A stretch of 52,989 nucleotides of DNA, taken from assembly GCA_030454085.1 (NCBI GenBank), contig JAKDJD010000018.1, positions 1 through 52,989 on the forward strand, written 5' to 3'. This stretch comes from Kocuria sp. Its GTDB lineage: Bacteria; Actinomycetota; Actinomycetes; Actinomycetales; Micrococcaceae. This document shows positions 1 through 10,086 of this stretch, piece by piece. Each line of letters begins with the position of its first letter. Position 1 is the first letter of the stretch. Below the pieces are notes generated by a model. It ran no database searches and was not told the DNA's origin. It saw only the letters and a program-made list of their open reading frames with translations. The position numbers were made by a program, and so were the translations under genes.

Positions 1-15
1 GGGCGGGGCGGCGGG

Positions 16-39
16 CCCCCCCCCCCCCCCCCCCCCCCC
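16..39. repeat. 24-base poly-C homopolymer at the window edge
   Basis: An uninterrupted run of 24 C lies in a G/C-only stretch (1-50) just beyond the acs stop codon. On the acs strand it reads as poly-G. It has no hairpin followed by T that would make it a terminator. A long G or C homopolymer at the very end of a sequence is most simply an assembly or sequencing artefact. A genuine homopolymer is possible but cannot be tested here. Confidence 0.9.
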
Positions 40-63
40 GCCCGGGGCCGCCGACGTGATCGG

Positions 64-2001
<1,938 letters not shown>

Positions 2002-2175
2002 TGTGCGTCCCTTCTGGTGGATGCGGTCGACGGACCGCGAGATCGTTCAGTTCTACTGTAATAGACATCTCGTGACTCGAATCACTGGCTGCAGGGGTTT
2101 CGCAGGCAGGAAAATCCCCAGGTCAGCCCATCAACGGCTCGTGGGGCCGACGTCGCCCGTGCGCGCATCCCTGGG

Positions 2176-2181
2176 TAGGCT
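2176..2181 (+). promoter_or_regulatory. -10 element of nth, leaderless type
   Basis: TAGGCT fits TANNNT and ends 8 bases before the nth ATG at 2190, with no clear ribosome-binding site between. This spacing would place the transcript start at or next to the start codon. Confidence 0.5.
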
Positions 2182-2189
2182 GGGTCGAT

Positions 2190-3068
2190 ATGACGAGTGC
2201 AGTAGGGCAAGAGGGCGTCGGTCCGGAGATACGGCACGTTCCCGAGGAGAAGGCGCGTGCGGGTGCCGCACGGCGGCGTCGCTCCGGGACAGCGGAAACC
2301 CATCTCGGAACCGTGCGGCGTGCGCGAAAGATCAACCGGATTCTTGGCGAGACCTATCCTTATGCGGTGGCGGAGCTCGATTTCGACAACGCCTTTGAAC
2401 TCGTCGTGGCGACGGTTCTCTCCGCGCAGACCACGGACACCAAGGTCAACATGGTCACCCCCACGTTGTTCTCGGCCTTTCCGGATGCACAGGCATTGTC
2501 GACGGCCGATCGTTCGGCGGTCGAGGAGATCGTGCGCCCTCTGGGGTTCTACCGTTCGAAGGCCAAATCGATCATTACGTTGGCCGGACAGCTCGTCGAC
2601 GAGCACGATGGCCGCGTGCCCGAGACTCTCGAGGAACTGACGGCCCTGGCAGGGGTCGGCCGAAAGACCGCGTTCGTGGTGATGGGAAATGCCTTCGGCC
2701 TGCCCGGGCTCACCGTTGACACTCATTTCGGCCGCCTGTCTCGCCGGCTCGGATTCACCGAGGAGCAGGACCCCGTCAAAGTCGAGAAGGATGTCGCCGG
2801 CTTGTTCCCGCCCGGAGATTGGACGATGCTGTCGCACCGACTCATCTATCACGGGCGCAGAATTTGCCACGCCAAGGTTCCTGCGTGCGGAGTATGTCCT
2901 GTGGCCGACCTCTGCCCGTCCTACGGATCCGGGGAGACCGACGAGCGGGCGGCGGCAAAGCTCCTCCAGTACGAGTTCGCCCCCGGACGTGAGGAGCTGC
3001 ACCGCCGGTATCTGGAAGGCGCGACTCGCCGCGAGCTGCGCGAGGAGGGGTACAGCCTTGGTCGATGA
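2190..3068 (+). CDS. nth: Endonuclease III (DNA glycosylase/AP lyase)
   Basis: It removes oxidised pyrimidines from DNA and cleaves the abasic site in base-excision repair. The protein has 292 residues. After a basic N-terminal extension of about 40 residues, the helix-hairpin-helix LAGVGRKTA carries the catalytic Lys159, and VDTHFGR carries the catalytic Asp177. The [4Fe-4S] cysteines C226, C233, C236 and C242 have the standard C-x6-C-x2-C-x5-C spacing. About 50 residues follow the cluster. The ATG at 2190 is chosen because it lies 8 bases after a TAGGCT -10 hexamer. Its last 11 bases overlap the next gene, so the two are probably translated as a coupled pair. Confidence 0.95.
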   Translation: MTSAVGQEGVGPEIRHVPEEKARAGAARRRRSGTAETHLGTVRRARKINRILGETYPYAVAELDFDNAFELVVATVLSAQTTDTKVNMVTPTLFSAFPDAQALSTADRSAVEEIVRPLGFYRSKAKSIITLAGQLVDEHDGRVPETLEELTALAGVGRKTAFVVMGNAFGLPGLTVDTHFGRLSRRLGFTEEQDPVKVEKDVAGLFPPGDWTMLSHRLIYHGRRICHAKVPACGVCPVADLCPSYGSGETDERAAAKLLQYEFAPGREELHRRYLEGATRRELREEGYSLGR

Positions 3069-3798
3069 ACGTCAGATCGATACAACGACGACCGCCCTCG
3101 AGGACCTCAGGGACCTTGGCCGGCGGGGGAGCACTATTGTCATGGACGATCGCGAGCCGTGGCGGATCGGTGCCATGGATCCGGAGTCGACCAAAGACGC
3201 GGCGGTCCTCATCCTGTTCGGTGTACTCGACGACGCCCTCGCGGCCTCGTCGAGCGGTGCCGAAGCGGGAGTGGGCGCTGACTTGGACGTGCTGATAGTG
3301 GTCCGGGCGGGAACGCTGCGGCAGCATGCCGGTCAGCCGGCCTTCCCCGGCGGCAAAGTGGACCCGGAGGACCACCAGGCCGAGGACCCGTTTGTCGAGG
3401 CGGCGCTCCGCGAGGCCGTCGAAGAGACCGGTCTCGATCGGGACGGCGTCGAGGTTGTGGGGAAGCTCGCGCCTGTGCCTCTCCCGGTCAGCAACTTCAT
3501 GGTCACCCCCGTGATCGGGTGGTGGAAGGATCCCTCACGGGTCGCCGTCGTCGACAGCGCAGAGTCGTCCAGGGTCTTCCGGGTGCCGGTACGCGATCTG
3601 ATCGATCCGAGCAGCCGCCACTACGCCACGGTGACCCGCGGCCGGCTGACCTATAAGTCTCCCGCCTTCGACATTGTGGAATCCACGGGGCGGGTCACGA
3701 TCTGGGGATTCACGGGCGTCGTTCTTGACCGGGTCCTCCACGAGCTCGGATGGGATCAGGAATGGGACCGCACCCGCGCGAAACCGGCTCCTCGCTGA
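3058..3798 (+). CDS. NUDIX hydrolase, CoA pyrophosphatase-like
   Basis: This is a predicted nucleoside-diphosphate-linked hydrolase of 246 residues. The stretch LRQHAGQPAFPGGKVDPED at 88-105, followed by EAALREAVEETGL up to 126, is a NUDIX box of the coenzyme A pyrophosphatase (NudL/YeaB) type, with the characteristic LR-H-GQ-AFPGG lead-in. The start is TTG at 3058, inside nth, because GAGGAGGGG lies 7 bases upstream and no better start follows; this gives an 11-base overlap with nth. Substrate specificity (CoA, acyl-CoA or another dinucleotide) cannot be decided from sequence alone. Confidence 0.88.
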   Translation: MVDERQIDTTTTALEDLRDLGRRGSTIVMDDREPWRIGAMDPESTKDAAVLILFGVLDDALAASSSGAEAGVGADLDVLIVVRAGTLRQHAGQPAFPGGKVDPEDHQAEDPFVEAALREAVEETGLDRDGVEVVGKLAPVPLPVSNFMVTPVIGWWKDPSRVAVVDSAESSRVFRVPVRDLIDPSSRHYATVTRGRLTYKSPAFDIVESTGRVTIWGFTGVVLDRVLHELGWDQEWDRTRAKPAPR

Positions 3799-3855
3799 AC
3801 TGCGTCCTCGGCGGGATGCTCGGCCCAGCGCACCCCGCCACATCGTCGAAGGAAA

Positions 3856-5625
3856 CTATTTGGCCTCGGCGTAGGAGTTCACCGTCTCGACCGTCAGCGG
3901 GAAATCCACTGGAGAGTCCCCGAACAACAACCGGCCGGCCGATGCCGCAGAGTCCCTGACAATACCGGCGACAATCTGTGCCTCGGACTCAGGGCCGTGG
4001 AGCACGACCTCATCGTGCACGAAGAAGACCAACGACGTGCTCATCGGTCCGCCGTTTTCTCCACCGGATCGCAGGCGCCTGCGAATTTCTCCCATCCAGC
4101 ACAGCGCCCACTCTGCGGCGGTTCCCTGAACCACGAAATTTCGGGTGAAGCGACCCTGAGAACGGGACATCGTGTTCGAACGGGCTTCCGCAGCGGCCGT
4201 GCTGACGTCTTTCACCGTGTCGAACCACCGTTGGTCCGGGGGCGGGGAGGTCCGGCCGAGCCACGTGGTGACTTGACCACCTCGCTCGCCAAGAGCCGCA
4301 GCATTCTCGACGACGCCGATGGCCTCGGGGAACAATCTCTTGAGGTGTGGGGCCAGCGATCCGGCCTCCCCGGATGTGGCCCCGTACATCGCCCCGAGAA
4401 GAGCGACTTTGGCCGCGGGCCTGTCCTTCAACGCGGAACCAGTTCGTTGCCCGATTTCTGCGATGCCGACGTACAGATCCTTGCCCTGCCCGGCCACGGT
4501 CAGGGCCCGGTCCGACGACATCGCTGCGAGGATGCGAGGTTCGACCTGCGAAGCGTCGGCGACCGTCAGGACGTTCCCTGGGTCTGCGCGCACGGCGTCA
4601 CGTACCGTTTGCGGGATCTGCATCGCACCTCCTCCGTGTGCGGCCCACCGACCGGTCACGACGCCGCCGACCACGTACGCCGCGTGAAATCTTCCGTCCC
4701 GGACCCAATCGTCCAGCCAGTGCCACCCGTTGGCGGTCCAGAGCCGATACAGCTGCTTGTACCGCAGGACGGGGCCGACCATCGCTCTGCGTTGGTCCGA
4801 ACTCGAGCCTCCACGATCCGCCCACGCCATCAGGTCCCATTTTCGTGTAGAAGAAACCTCGATTCCGGCCGAGTGGAGCGCACGGAGAAGGTCCTGGGGC
4901 GAATCGGGATTGAGCCGGTTCGACCCCAGGATTCGTCCGATGTCCTCGGCCAATTTCTGCATCAGGACAGGGCGGTGTCCCTCTGCGGGCCGGGGACCGA
5001 GAAGCTCTTGAAGAATCCGTTGGTGGATGTCCGCGTTCCAGGGGAGCCCTTCGTGGTACATCTCGGCGGCTATCAACGCGCCTTGGGATTCAGCGGCCAG
5101 CAGCAGGGTCAGGCGCTTGCGCCCCGGGGACTCGTCCACGGCGCGCTTCTGGACCGTGAACTCCTCCACGAGTTGGTCGATGCCGGGTCCGGCACGCGAC
5201 CCGGGCCGAGACGGCGGGTCGAACAACGAAACCTGCTGAGGATCATGGCGAGGAGGTATGTGGCCTGCGGGGGCCGACTCTGAGGACCCCAGGTCCACGG
5301 CCGGGCTGTACCGGACGTGATTGCTCGGTAGCGTTGCGGCGTTCCGAAGGATGGTCTGATTCAGCGCGAGGTCCCAGCAACGGGAGACCGAGACTCCTGC
5401 TTTCAGGAGTGACGGGTAGACCGCGTTGGTGGACGACCAAACCCACCGGATGAGGTCGGAATCGTGTGAGGTCCGTTGCACCGCGCTCACGAAGTCGGAC
5501 AACTGATTCTGCGCGAAACTGCGGGTTGAACCCGCCACACCGTTCTCGACCGTGACGGCGCGCCAGACGGCGTCGTTGCCTTGCGCAGACGAGCCAGGGT
5601 CCCGGGGGCCGATCACGATCACCAT
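3856..5625 (-). CDS. PolA-family DNA polymerase, actinobacterial 'bifunctional exonuclease/polymerase' type
   Basis: A family A DNA polymerase of 589 residues without a 5' nuclease domain, so it is not the main Pol I. Motif A reads VADASQVEPRILA at 355-367, motif B has R-x3-K-x7-YG at about 402-415, and motif C is VHDEVVLH with HDE at 537-539, so the metal-binding acids are present. The N-terminal 200 residues occupy the place of the 3'-5' exonuclease domain, but I see no DxE catalytic motif there. Where Pol I has the nucleotide-discriminating Phe of motif B, this protein has Leu. ATG 5625 is chosen because it lies 6 bases after a GATAAT hexamer; the open frame extends further upstream only as a shadow of the next gene. 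Its role is unknown, and repair or translesion synthesis is a guess. Confidence 0.88.
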   Translation of the reverse strand: MVIVIGPRDPGSSAQGNDAVWRAVTVENGVAGSTRSFAQNQLSDFVSAVQRTSHDSDLIRWVWSSTNAVYPSLLKAGVSVSRCWDLALNQTILRNAATLPSNHVRYSPAVDLGSSESAPAGHIPPRHDPQQVSLFDPPSRPGSRAGPGIDQLVEEFTVQKRAVDESPGRKRLTLLLAAESQGALIAAEMYHEGLPWNADIHQRILQELLGPRPAEGHRPVLMQKLAEDIGRILGSNRLNPDSPQDLLRALHSAGIEVSSTRKWDLMAWADRGGSSSDQRRAMVGPVLRYKQLYRLWTANGWHWLDDWVRDGRFHAAYVVGGVVTGRWAAHGGGAMQIPQTVRDAVRADPGNVLTVADASQVEPRILAAMSSDRALTVAGQGKDLYVGIAEIGQRTGSALKDRPAAKVALLGAMYGATSGEAGSLAPHLKRLFPEAIGVVENAAALGERGGQVTTWLGRTSPPPDQRWFDTVKDVSTAAAEARSNTMSRSQGRFTRNFVVQGTAAEWALCWMGEIRRRLRSGGENGGPMSTSLVFFVHDEVVLHGPESEAQIVAGIVRDSAASAGRLLFGDSPVDFPLTVETVNSYAEAK

Positions 5626-5631
5626 GCCTCT

Positions 5632-5637
5632 ATTATC
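5632..5637 (-). promoter_or_regulatory. -10 element of the PolA-like gene
   Basis: GATAAT on the minus strand differs from TATAAT at one base and lies 6 bases before the ATG at 5625. It sits 17 bases from the facing TAGATT element of the divergent gene. Confidence 0.5.
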
Positions 5638-5654
5638 CAGGCCCATGCAGCCCG

Positions 5655-5660
5655 TAGATT
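5655..5660 (+). promoter_or_regulatory. -10 element of the CHY zinc-finger gene
   Basis: TAGATT fits TANNNT and ends 7 bases before a GTG at 5668. No ribosome-binding site precedes that GTG, which fits a leaderless transcript. Confidence 0.5.
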
Positions 5661-5667
5661 TGTCCCT

Positions 5668-6021
5668 GTGGACAAGGAAATGCCAATTTCTCGGAACCCG
5701 GGTCTTCCGCGGGTGTGGGGCGACACCGTCGATGACATGACCCGGTGCGTTCATTACCACCAGCCCGAGGACGTCGTAGCAATCCGTTTCAAATGCTGCA
5801 ACAGGTACTACCCGTGCCATCTGTGCCACGCCGAGGCCGAGGACCATGAGGCCCGCCAGTGGCCCATCGACGAACGGGAGACGCGGGCCATCCTGTGCGG
5901 GGGATGCGGAAGCGAGCTTCCGATCAGGGAGTACATGGCCGCTTCCCGTTGCCCTCGGTGCGCGATCATGTTCAACGAACGGTGTTCTCTTCACTACGAC
6001 CTGTATTTCGACGTGGACTAG
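5668..6021 (+). CDS. CHY-type zinc-finger protein
   Basis: A small protein of 117 residues of the CHY zinc-finger family. It contains TRCVHYH, FKCCNRYYPCHLCH, CGGCGSEL and SRCPRC followed by a final Cys/His pair, enough ligands for two or three zinc ions. The family is widespread in actinobacteria, but its function there is not established; eukaryotic relatives belong to RING ubiquitin ligases. The start is GTG 5668, 7 bases after a TAGATT -10 element. ATG 5680 is the alternative, with an AAGGA too close to it. Residues before the first CHY motif (PRVWGDTVDD) look conserved, which rules out a start at the internal ATG 5737. It is transcribed divergently from the PolA-like gene. Confidence 0.85.
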   Translation: MDKEMPISRNPGLPRVWGDTVDDMTRCVHYHQPEDVVAIRFKCCNRYYPCHLCHAEAEDHEARQWPIDERETRAILCGGCGSELPIREYMAASRCPRCAIMFNERCSLHYDLYFDVD

Positions 6022-6141
6022 CTCCGGGCATGGACCAGCATGGCCCGTCCACAGGAGAATTGTTCTCGTGGGCCATTGCGAATTCTCCACACTGGAGATT
6101 CCCGGAGCCAGGATTCCGATGGGCCGGAACCCTACGGGCGT

Positions 6142-6147
6142 CACGAT
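6142..6147 (+). promoter_or_regulatory. Putative -10 element of the Tad pilus operon
   Basis: CACGAT lies exactly 6 bases before ATG 6154, in the same arrangement as CACAAT before three other genes of the window. It is the only promoter-like signal found in the 132 bases before the operon. Confidence 0.35.
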
Positions 6148-6153
6148 GTCGGC

Positions 6154-7524
6154 ATGGATACCGATTCACGCCGACATGTCACTGAGCCCTCCGTTTCGGA
6201 GGCGGAAGATTTCGTCCGAGAACTGATCGATCGAGCGCCTTCCGAGGAACTCGCGAACGGAGCTTCGGGCTCCCTCCTGGCCTGGGGTGATCGGCGCAGT
6301 TTCTTGCGCGTCACCGAGGACGTTGCCAGGGCGGTAGGCACAGGCCTGCGCCGGGTGCCGGAAAGCGGTCAGCCGATCATCGGTCCGCGCGACGCTTTGG
6401 TGATGGAAGCGGAACGGGCCGAAGATTCTGCCCGTTGCCCGGACGCCTATCTGAGGTCGACGCCGAGCCCGAGAGGGCCCGTGATTGTCTGCGGGTTCGC
6501 GGGCGGTGCTGATCCGTGGGTCGCCGCGCGGAGGCTCGCGGCCTTCTGGCACCAACCCGACGTCGTGATGCTCCCGCAGGGGAGGGGCTGGCTGGCCGAC
6601 CGGATCGCCGGGAGCCCGGGAACCGAACACGTGCACCCAACGATCGGTGTGCTCGGCGTGTGCGGTGGCGTCGGAACGACGACGACGGCGCTCTGGGTTG
6701 CCTCAAGACTCCTCGAAGACGGCAAGCCTCCGATCGTCGTCGATGCCGTTCCGGGAAGCACCGCCCTCGAAAGCTGCGTCGCCGGCGAACCGATGAGCGG
6801 GCTCAGATGGGAAGACATCGCTCGATTGCCGTACAGGCCGGAGCCTGCCCACATCGTCTCCGCTGTTCCGGCCCCGCACGGGCTGCCCATCCTCTCCTCT
6901 GATCCTGACACGACCGGTCAGACCCAGGATTCGGGGACAACCCTCTGGGCGACCATCGACGCCCTGAGCCGTGAGGCCCTGCCCGTTGTCGATCTCGGCG
7001 CGATCCCGCTGACATGGTCAACCATGAACTCGACCTCCGTGGCCCGGTGTTCGGCGCTGCTCTTGTTGGTTCCGTTCACCCTCCGCGGCTTGTGCCAGGC
7101 GAGAGCAGCATGCCATCGATGGTCTGGGGTCCTGCCCGTCGTCCCCGTCGGAACGGGCCCCAGATGGTGCGACGTCTCCGACCAGGACGTTGCTCAGGCC
7201 ATAGGGATGCCGTTGGCCGCCACCATCCCGCACGTCGTGCCGGTGCATGACTCCTATGAGGCCGGTCGGGTCCTGGACGTTGCCTACAAGCGACCGCTGC
7301 GTCGGGCCCTCGGCGAGATCGTCGATGCCGTCGGCGCGGCCGTCGAGAGTCGCGCCGGACGCGGGCGTGGCCGCGGGTACTCTGCGGGCCAACAATTTGC
7401 GAGGATGTCGCCGCAGCACCGGAGACCGGCCGGCGATGTGTCGGAGGGCCAGGTAACGACAGGGCCTTCGTGCTCGGATGTTCGGGGCGGATACGACGTT
7501 TCGGCCGGATGGGGCGCCGAATGA
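6154..7524 (+). CDS. Ssd/CpaE-like ParA-family ATPase of the Tad pilus locus
   Basis: First gene of the Tad operon; 456 residues. Residues 1-160 are a variable receiver-like region and 163-400 form a ParA/MinD-type fold. The P-loop region is VCGGVGTTTTAL at 169-180, a deviant Walker A with no lysine, typical of the septum-site-determining (Ssd) and CpaE-like proteins encoded beside actinobacterial tad genes. CpaE homologues position or regulate the pilus machine. The C-terminal 60 residues are Gly/Arg-rich and low in complexity. ATG 6154 is favoured by the CACGAT element 6 bases upstream; an in-frame ATG at 6040 has no support. The stop codon overlaps the tadA start (ATGA). Confidence 0.85.
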   Translation: MDTDSRRHVTEPSVSEAEDFVRELIDRAPSEELANGASGSLLAWGDRRSFLRVTEDVARAVGTGLRRVPESGQPIIGPRDALVMEAERAEDSARCPDAYLRSTPSPRGPVIVCGFAGGADPWVAARRLAAFWHQPDVVMLPQGRGWLADRIAGSPGTEHVHPTIGVLGVCGGVGTTTTALWVASRLLEDGKPPIVVDAVPGSTALESCVAGEPMSGLRWEDIARLPYRPEPAHIVSAVPAPHGLPILSSDPDTTGQTQDSGTTLWATIDALSREALPVVDLGAIPLTWSTMNSTSVARCSALLLLVPFTLRGLCQARAACHRWSGVLPVVPVGTGPRWCDVSDQDVAQAIGMPLAATIPHVVPVHDSYEAGRVLDVAYKRPLRRALGEIVDAVGAAVESRAGRGRGRGYSAGQQFARMSPQHRRPAGDVSEGQVTTGPSCSDVRGGYDVSAGWGAE

Positions 7525-8639
7525 GTCCGGTGTCCCCAGCTGCCGAACGTTTGGCCGCCTGGGAAGCACGACGGGCACGCTTTCAAGGGCTGGGAATACT
7601 TGAGCCGTTGCTGGAGAGCCCCGGAATCACGGACATTTATGTCAACGGTCCTCGTGAGATCTGGACGGACGGCGCACAGGGGATGCAACGGACCGGTCTT
7701 TGTTTTCCCGACGACGCCGCCGTGCGCGATCTTGCGACACGCATCATCGCCTCCGAAGGCCAACGCTTGGACGCAAGCCGTCCCTGCGCTGATGTGCAGA
7801 CTCCGGACGGCTACCGGCTCCATGCCGTGCTCCCACCTGTGGCCGCACGGCAGACGCACCTGTCGATCCGGCTCCAGCCCGCTCTGAGGCCGGATTTTTT
7901 CGCTTTGCAGAAGTCGGGCATGTTCTCCGAGGAAACCGGAGCGTTGATTCGTTCATTGGTCCGCAGGAAACGGTCATTGTTGATCAGTGGCGGGACGGGC
8001 ACTGGCAAAACGACCCTGCTGAATGCAGTTCTGGGACTCTGTCCGCCGACGGAGCGTCTGGTCCTGATCGAGGATTCGCCAGAGCTCGAACCTGATCACC
8101 CCCACGTGGTCTCTTTGCGTTCCAGACACGCGAATGCTGAAGGGGCTGGCGAGGTGACACTGACCTCCTTGATACGCCAGGCGCTGAGAATGGGCCCGGA
8201 CCGGCTGATCCTCGGGGAATGCAGGGGTGCAGAGGTCAAGGATTTCTTCCTGGCCATGAACACCGGCCACGAAGGCGGTGGCGTGACATTGCACGCCAAT
8301 TCTGCTTCGTCCGTACCATCGCGGCTCTTGGCCCTCGGTGCCCTGGCCGGTTTGGGACGTGATGCGGTGGCCCACCAGGCCGCGAATGCTGTCGACGTCG
8401 TTGTCCATGTGCGACGGTCAGGCGTACGTCGGTGGGTCAGCCAGATGGGGCTGCTCAGCATCGAAGGCAACGACCTGGTGGTTGTCCTCGCGGTCGAATT
8501 CGGTGTCGACGGCGATGCGACGCACACTCGGGCCTGGTCATCCCTTGCGGCTCTGGCCGGCCTGGATGGGGGACGCCCAGTTTCGTTGCCACCTTCGACG
8601 CAAGATTCAGGACCGTTGACGGGTGGTGTAAGGCCGTGA
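7521..8639 (+). CDS. tadA: TadA, pilus assembly secretion ATPase
   Basis: Secretion ATPase of the VirB11/GspE superfamily that powers assembly of Flp/Tad pili at the inner face of the membrane. The protein has 372 residues. An N-terminal domain with TDIYVNG and RLHAVLPP precedes Walker A GGTGTGKTT at 157-165, an Asp box around IEDSPEL (183-189), Walker B RLILGECRGAE at 228-238 and a His-box segment LHAN at 257-260. ATG 7521 is chosen because it overlaps the upstream stop as ATGA. Its own stop overlaps the tadB start. It has the length usual for actinobacterial TadA. Confidence 0.95.
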   Translation: MSPVSPAAERLAAWEARRARFQGLGILEPLLESPGITDIYVNGPREIWTDGAQGMQRTGLCFPDDAAVRDLATRIIASEGQRLDASRPCADVQTPDGYRLHAVLPPVAARQTHLSIRLQPALRPDFFALQKSGMFSEETGALIRSLVRRKRSLLISGGTGTGKTTLLNAVLGLCPPTERLVLIEDSPELEPDHPHVVSLRSRHANAEGAGEVTLTSLIRQALRMGPDRLILGECRGAEVKDFFLAMNTGHEGGGVTLHANSASSVPSRLLALGALAGLGRDAVAHQAANAVDVVVHVRRSGVRRWVSQMGLLSIEGNDLVVVLAVEFGVDGDATHTRAWSSLAALAGLDGGRPVSLPPSTQDSGPLTGGVRP

Positions 8640-9481
8640 CGATCTGGCTGACGGCTTGTGCCGTTTGCGGAATCATTCTGATGGGGGCCGGGGCAATTCT
8701 GGCACCTCGTGTGGGATCTTCGGACTCATCCGCGACGAAACGTCTGTTGTTCCGGGCCTTTTCGGCGGTCCGGTCGTTGCGGGTTCGCGCGGATGCGGTG
8801 AGCCTCGGATGCTGGCCCGACGCCATCAGGCAGCTCTCTGCTCTGACAGCGGCAGGAATACCGCAGAATCGCGTGTGGTCGGAACTGGAGCAGGCATGGA
8901 CGTCGAATCGAGGGCCATATCCGACGTCCTCGGGCGACCGCGTGGCGCGAGACGTCGTGAGAACGATCGGTCAGGCCGCCCGCGTGTCCGAAGCGGGAAT
9001 GGATGCCGTCCGGGCCCTGGAAGCGACCAGGCCCCAATTGTTCTCGTCCCAGGCGGTCATCGATGCCCTGATCGCCACGTGGTCGGTTTCGAAACAGACC
9101 GGCTCCTCGATCTCGGAAGCGCTGGTCAGGATCGCGGAGGCGGTCGAGGACGACCTCGACGCCCACGCCGCGCGGGAGGCGGCGATGTCCGGTCCACGCG
9201 CCACGGCCAGGCTGCTCTCGGCCCTGCCACTGGTGGGTTTGGCCATCGGACTAATCCTCGATGCCGACCCCATCGGCGTACTCGTGGGGAGTCTCTGGGG
9301 ACGCGTCGCGCTCGGACTCGGGACGGTGCTGGGTGCGGCGGGAGCACTGTGGACCCGACGTCTGGTCGCATCGGCACGGGACAACCGCCCGACCGAATCA
9401 ATGGGGGCTTCGTTATCGCAGGAGATGTCCTTCCTTCGGTCCCGCGGCATGAAAAAGCGAAGGCGGCGGTGGCAATCGTGA
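8636..9481 (+). CDS. tadB: TadB-like pilus assembly membrane protein
   Basis: Membrane platform protein of the Tad secretion system; 281 residues. A hydrophobic segment at the N-terminus (residues 2-22) is followed by a type II secretion F-like cytoplasmic domain with repeated helical segments (VWSELEQAW, TWSVSKQTGSSISEAL) and two C-terminal membrane spans around residues 195-245. GTG 8636 is chosen because it overlaps the tadA stop as GTGA; the longer open frame upstream is only a shadow of tadA. The C-terminus is strongly basic (KKRRRRWQ). It should pair with TadC to form the platform on which TadA acts. Confidence 0.88.
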   Translation: MTIWLTACAVCGIILMGAGAILAPRVGSSDSSATKRLLFRAFSAVRSLRVRADAVSLGCWPDAIRQLSALTAAGIPQNRVWSELEQAWTSNRGPYPTSSGDRVARDVVRTIGQAARVSEAGMDAVRALEATRPQLFSSQAVIDALIATWSVSKQTGSSISEALVRIAEAVEDDLDAHAAREAAMSGPRATARLLSALPLVGLAIGLILDADPIGVLVGSLWGRVALGLGTVLGAAGALWTRRLVASARDNRPTESMGASLSQEMSFLRSRGMKKRRRRWQS

Positions 9482-10029
9482 AGCCCAAGACGTCCCCCCG
9501 CGACCCGTTGAACGGATGGGGCGGTCATCGCGGAACGCGACGGCGCATGCTGGGGCGCGAGGCGGGTCGGACCGGAAGCACGCACCTGAGCATCCGAGTG
9601 TGGCTCGAGCTGACGGCCACCGTGCTCGAGTCAGGTGTTCCACTCGCCGAGGCATTGCGCATCGTGGCGGAATCGGCCGGATCTTCTGCACTTCAGGGGG
9701 TGGCGCATCGGCTCCGGCTTGGACTGCCCTGGGACAACGCGTGGCCGATTGAGGCGAATGCTGGGGGTGGCGACTCGGACGAACAGCAAGCCATGCGGAT
9801 TCTTCGCGAGGTTTTGACCCTGGCCGTCCGGACCGGCGCACCAACGGCGTCGATGCTGAGAGCCAGAGCCATGCAGTTGCGGCGGTCCGAGCATCGGGAG
9901 GCGGAGAAAATGGCAGCCGCCCTCGGTGTGAAGCTTGTTGTTCCGCTGGGCCTGTGCTCACTTCCTTCGTTCGTCTGTTTGGGAGTGGTCCCGATACTCA
10001 TCGGCTTCATGCCACGCGTGTGGTCGTGA
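9478..10029 (+). CDS. tadC: TadC-like pilus assembly membrane protein
   Basis: Second platform protein of the Tad machine, with 183 residues. A type II secretion F-like region (WLELTATVLESGVPLAEALRI) is followed by a second helical repeat and a C-terminal hydrophobic segment rich in Leu, Val and Pro that ends at the stop. GTG 9478 overlaps the tadB stop as GTGA. The protein is short, as is usual for the actinobacterial member of this pair. Its stop is followed by 57 bases without a gene before the pilin, so coupling is broken there and the pilin is translated from its own ribosome-binding site. Confidence 0.85.
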   Translation: MKPKTSPRDPLNGWGGHRGTRRRMLGREAGRTGSTHLSIRVWLELTATVLESGVPLAEALRIVAESAGSSALQGVAHRLRLGLPWDNAWPIEANAGGGDSDEQQAMRILREVLTLAVRTGAPTASMLRARAMQLRRSEHREAEKMAAALGVKLVVPLGLCSLPSFVCLGVVPILIGFMPRVWS

Positions 10030-10086
10030 CCGGCGATGCGACCAGAGCTCCGGCATCGGACATGCCGGTTGGGAAAGGAAAGATCG

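Noticed and set aside
16..39. Poly-C tract as a phase-variable switch
   Set aside because: It is outside any coding frame or recognised promoter and at the sequence end, so an artefact is simpler.
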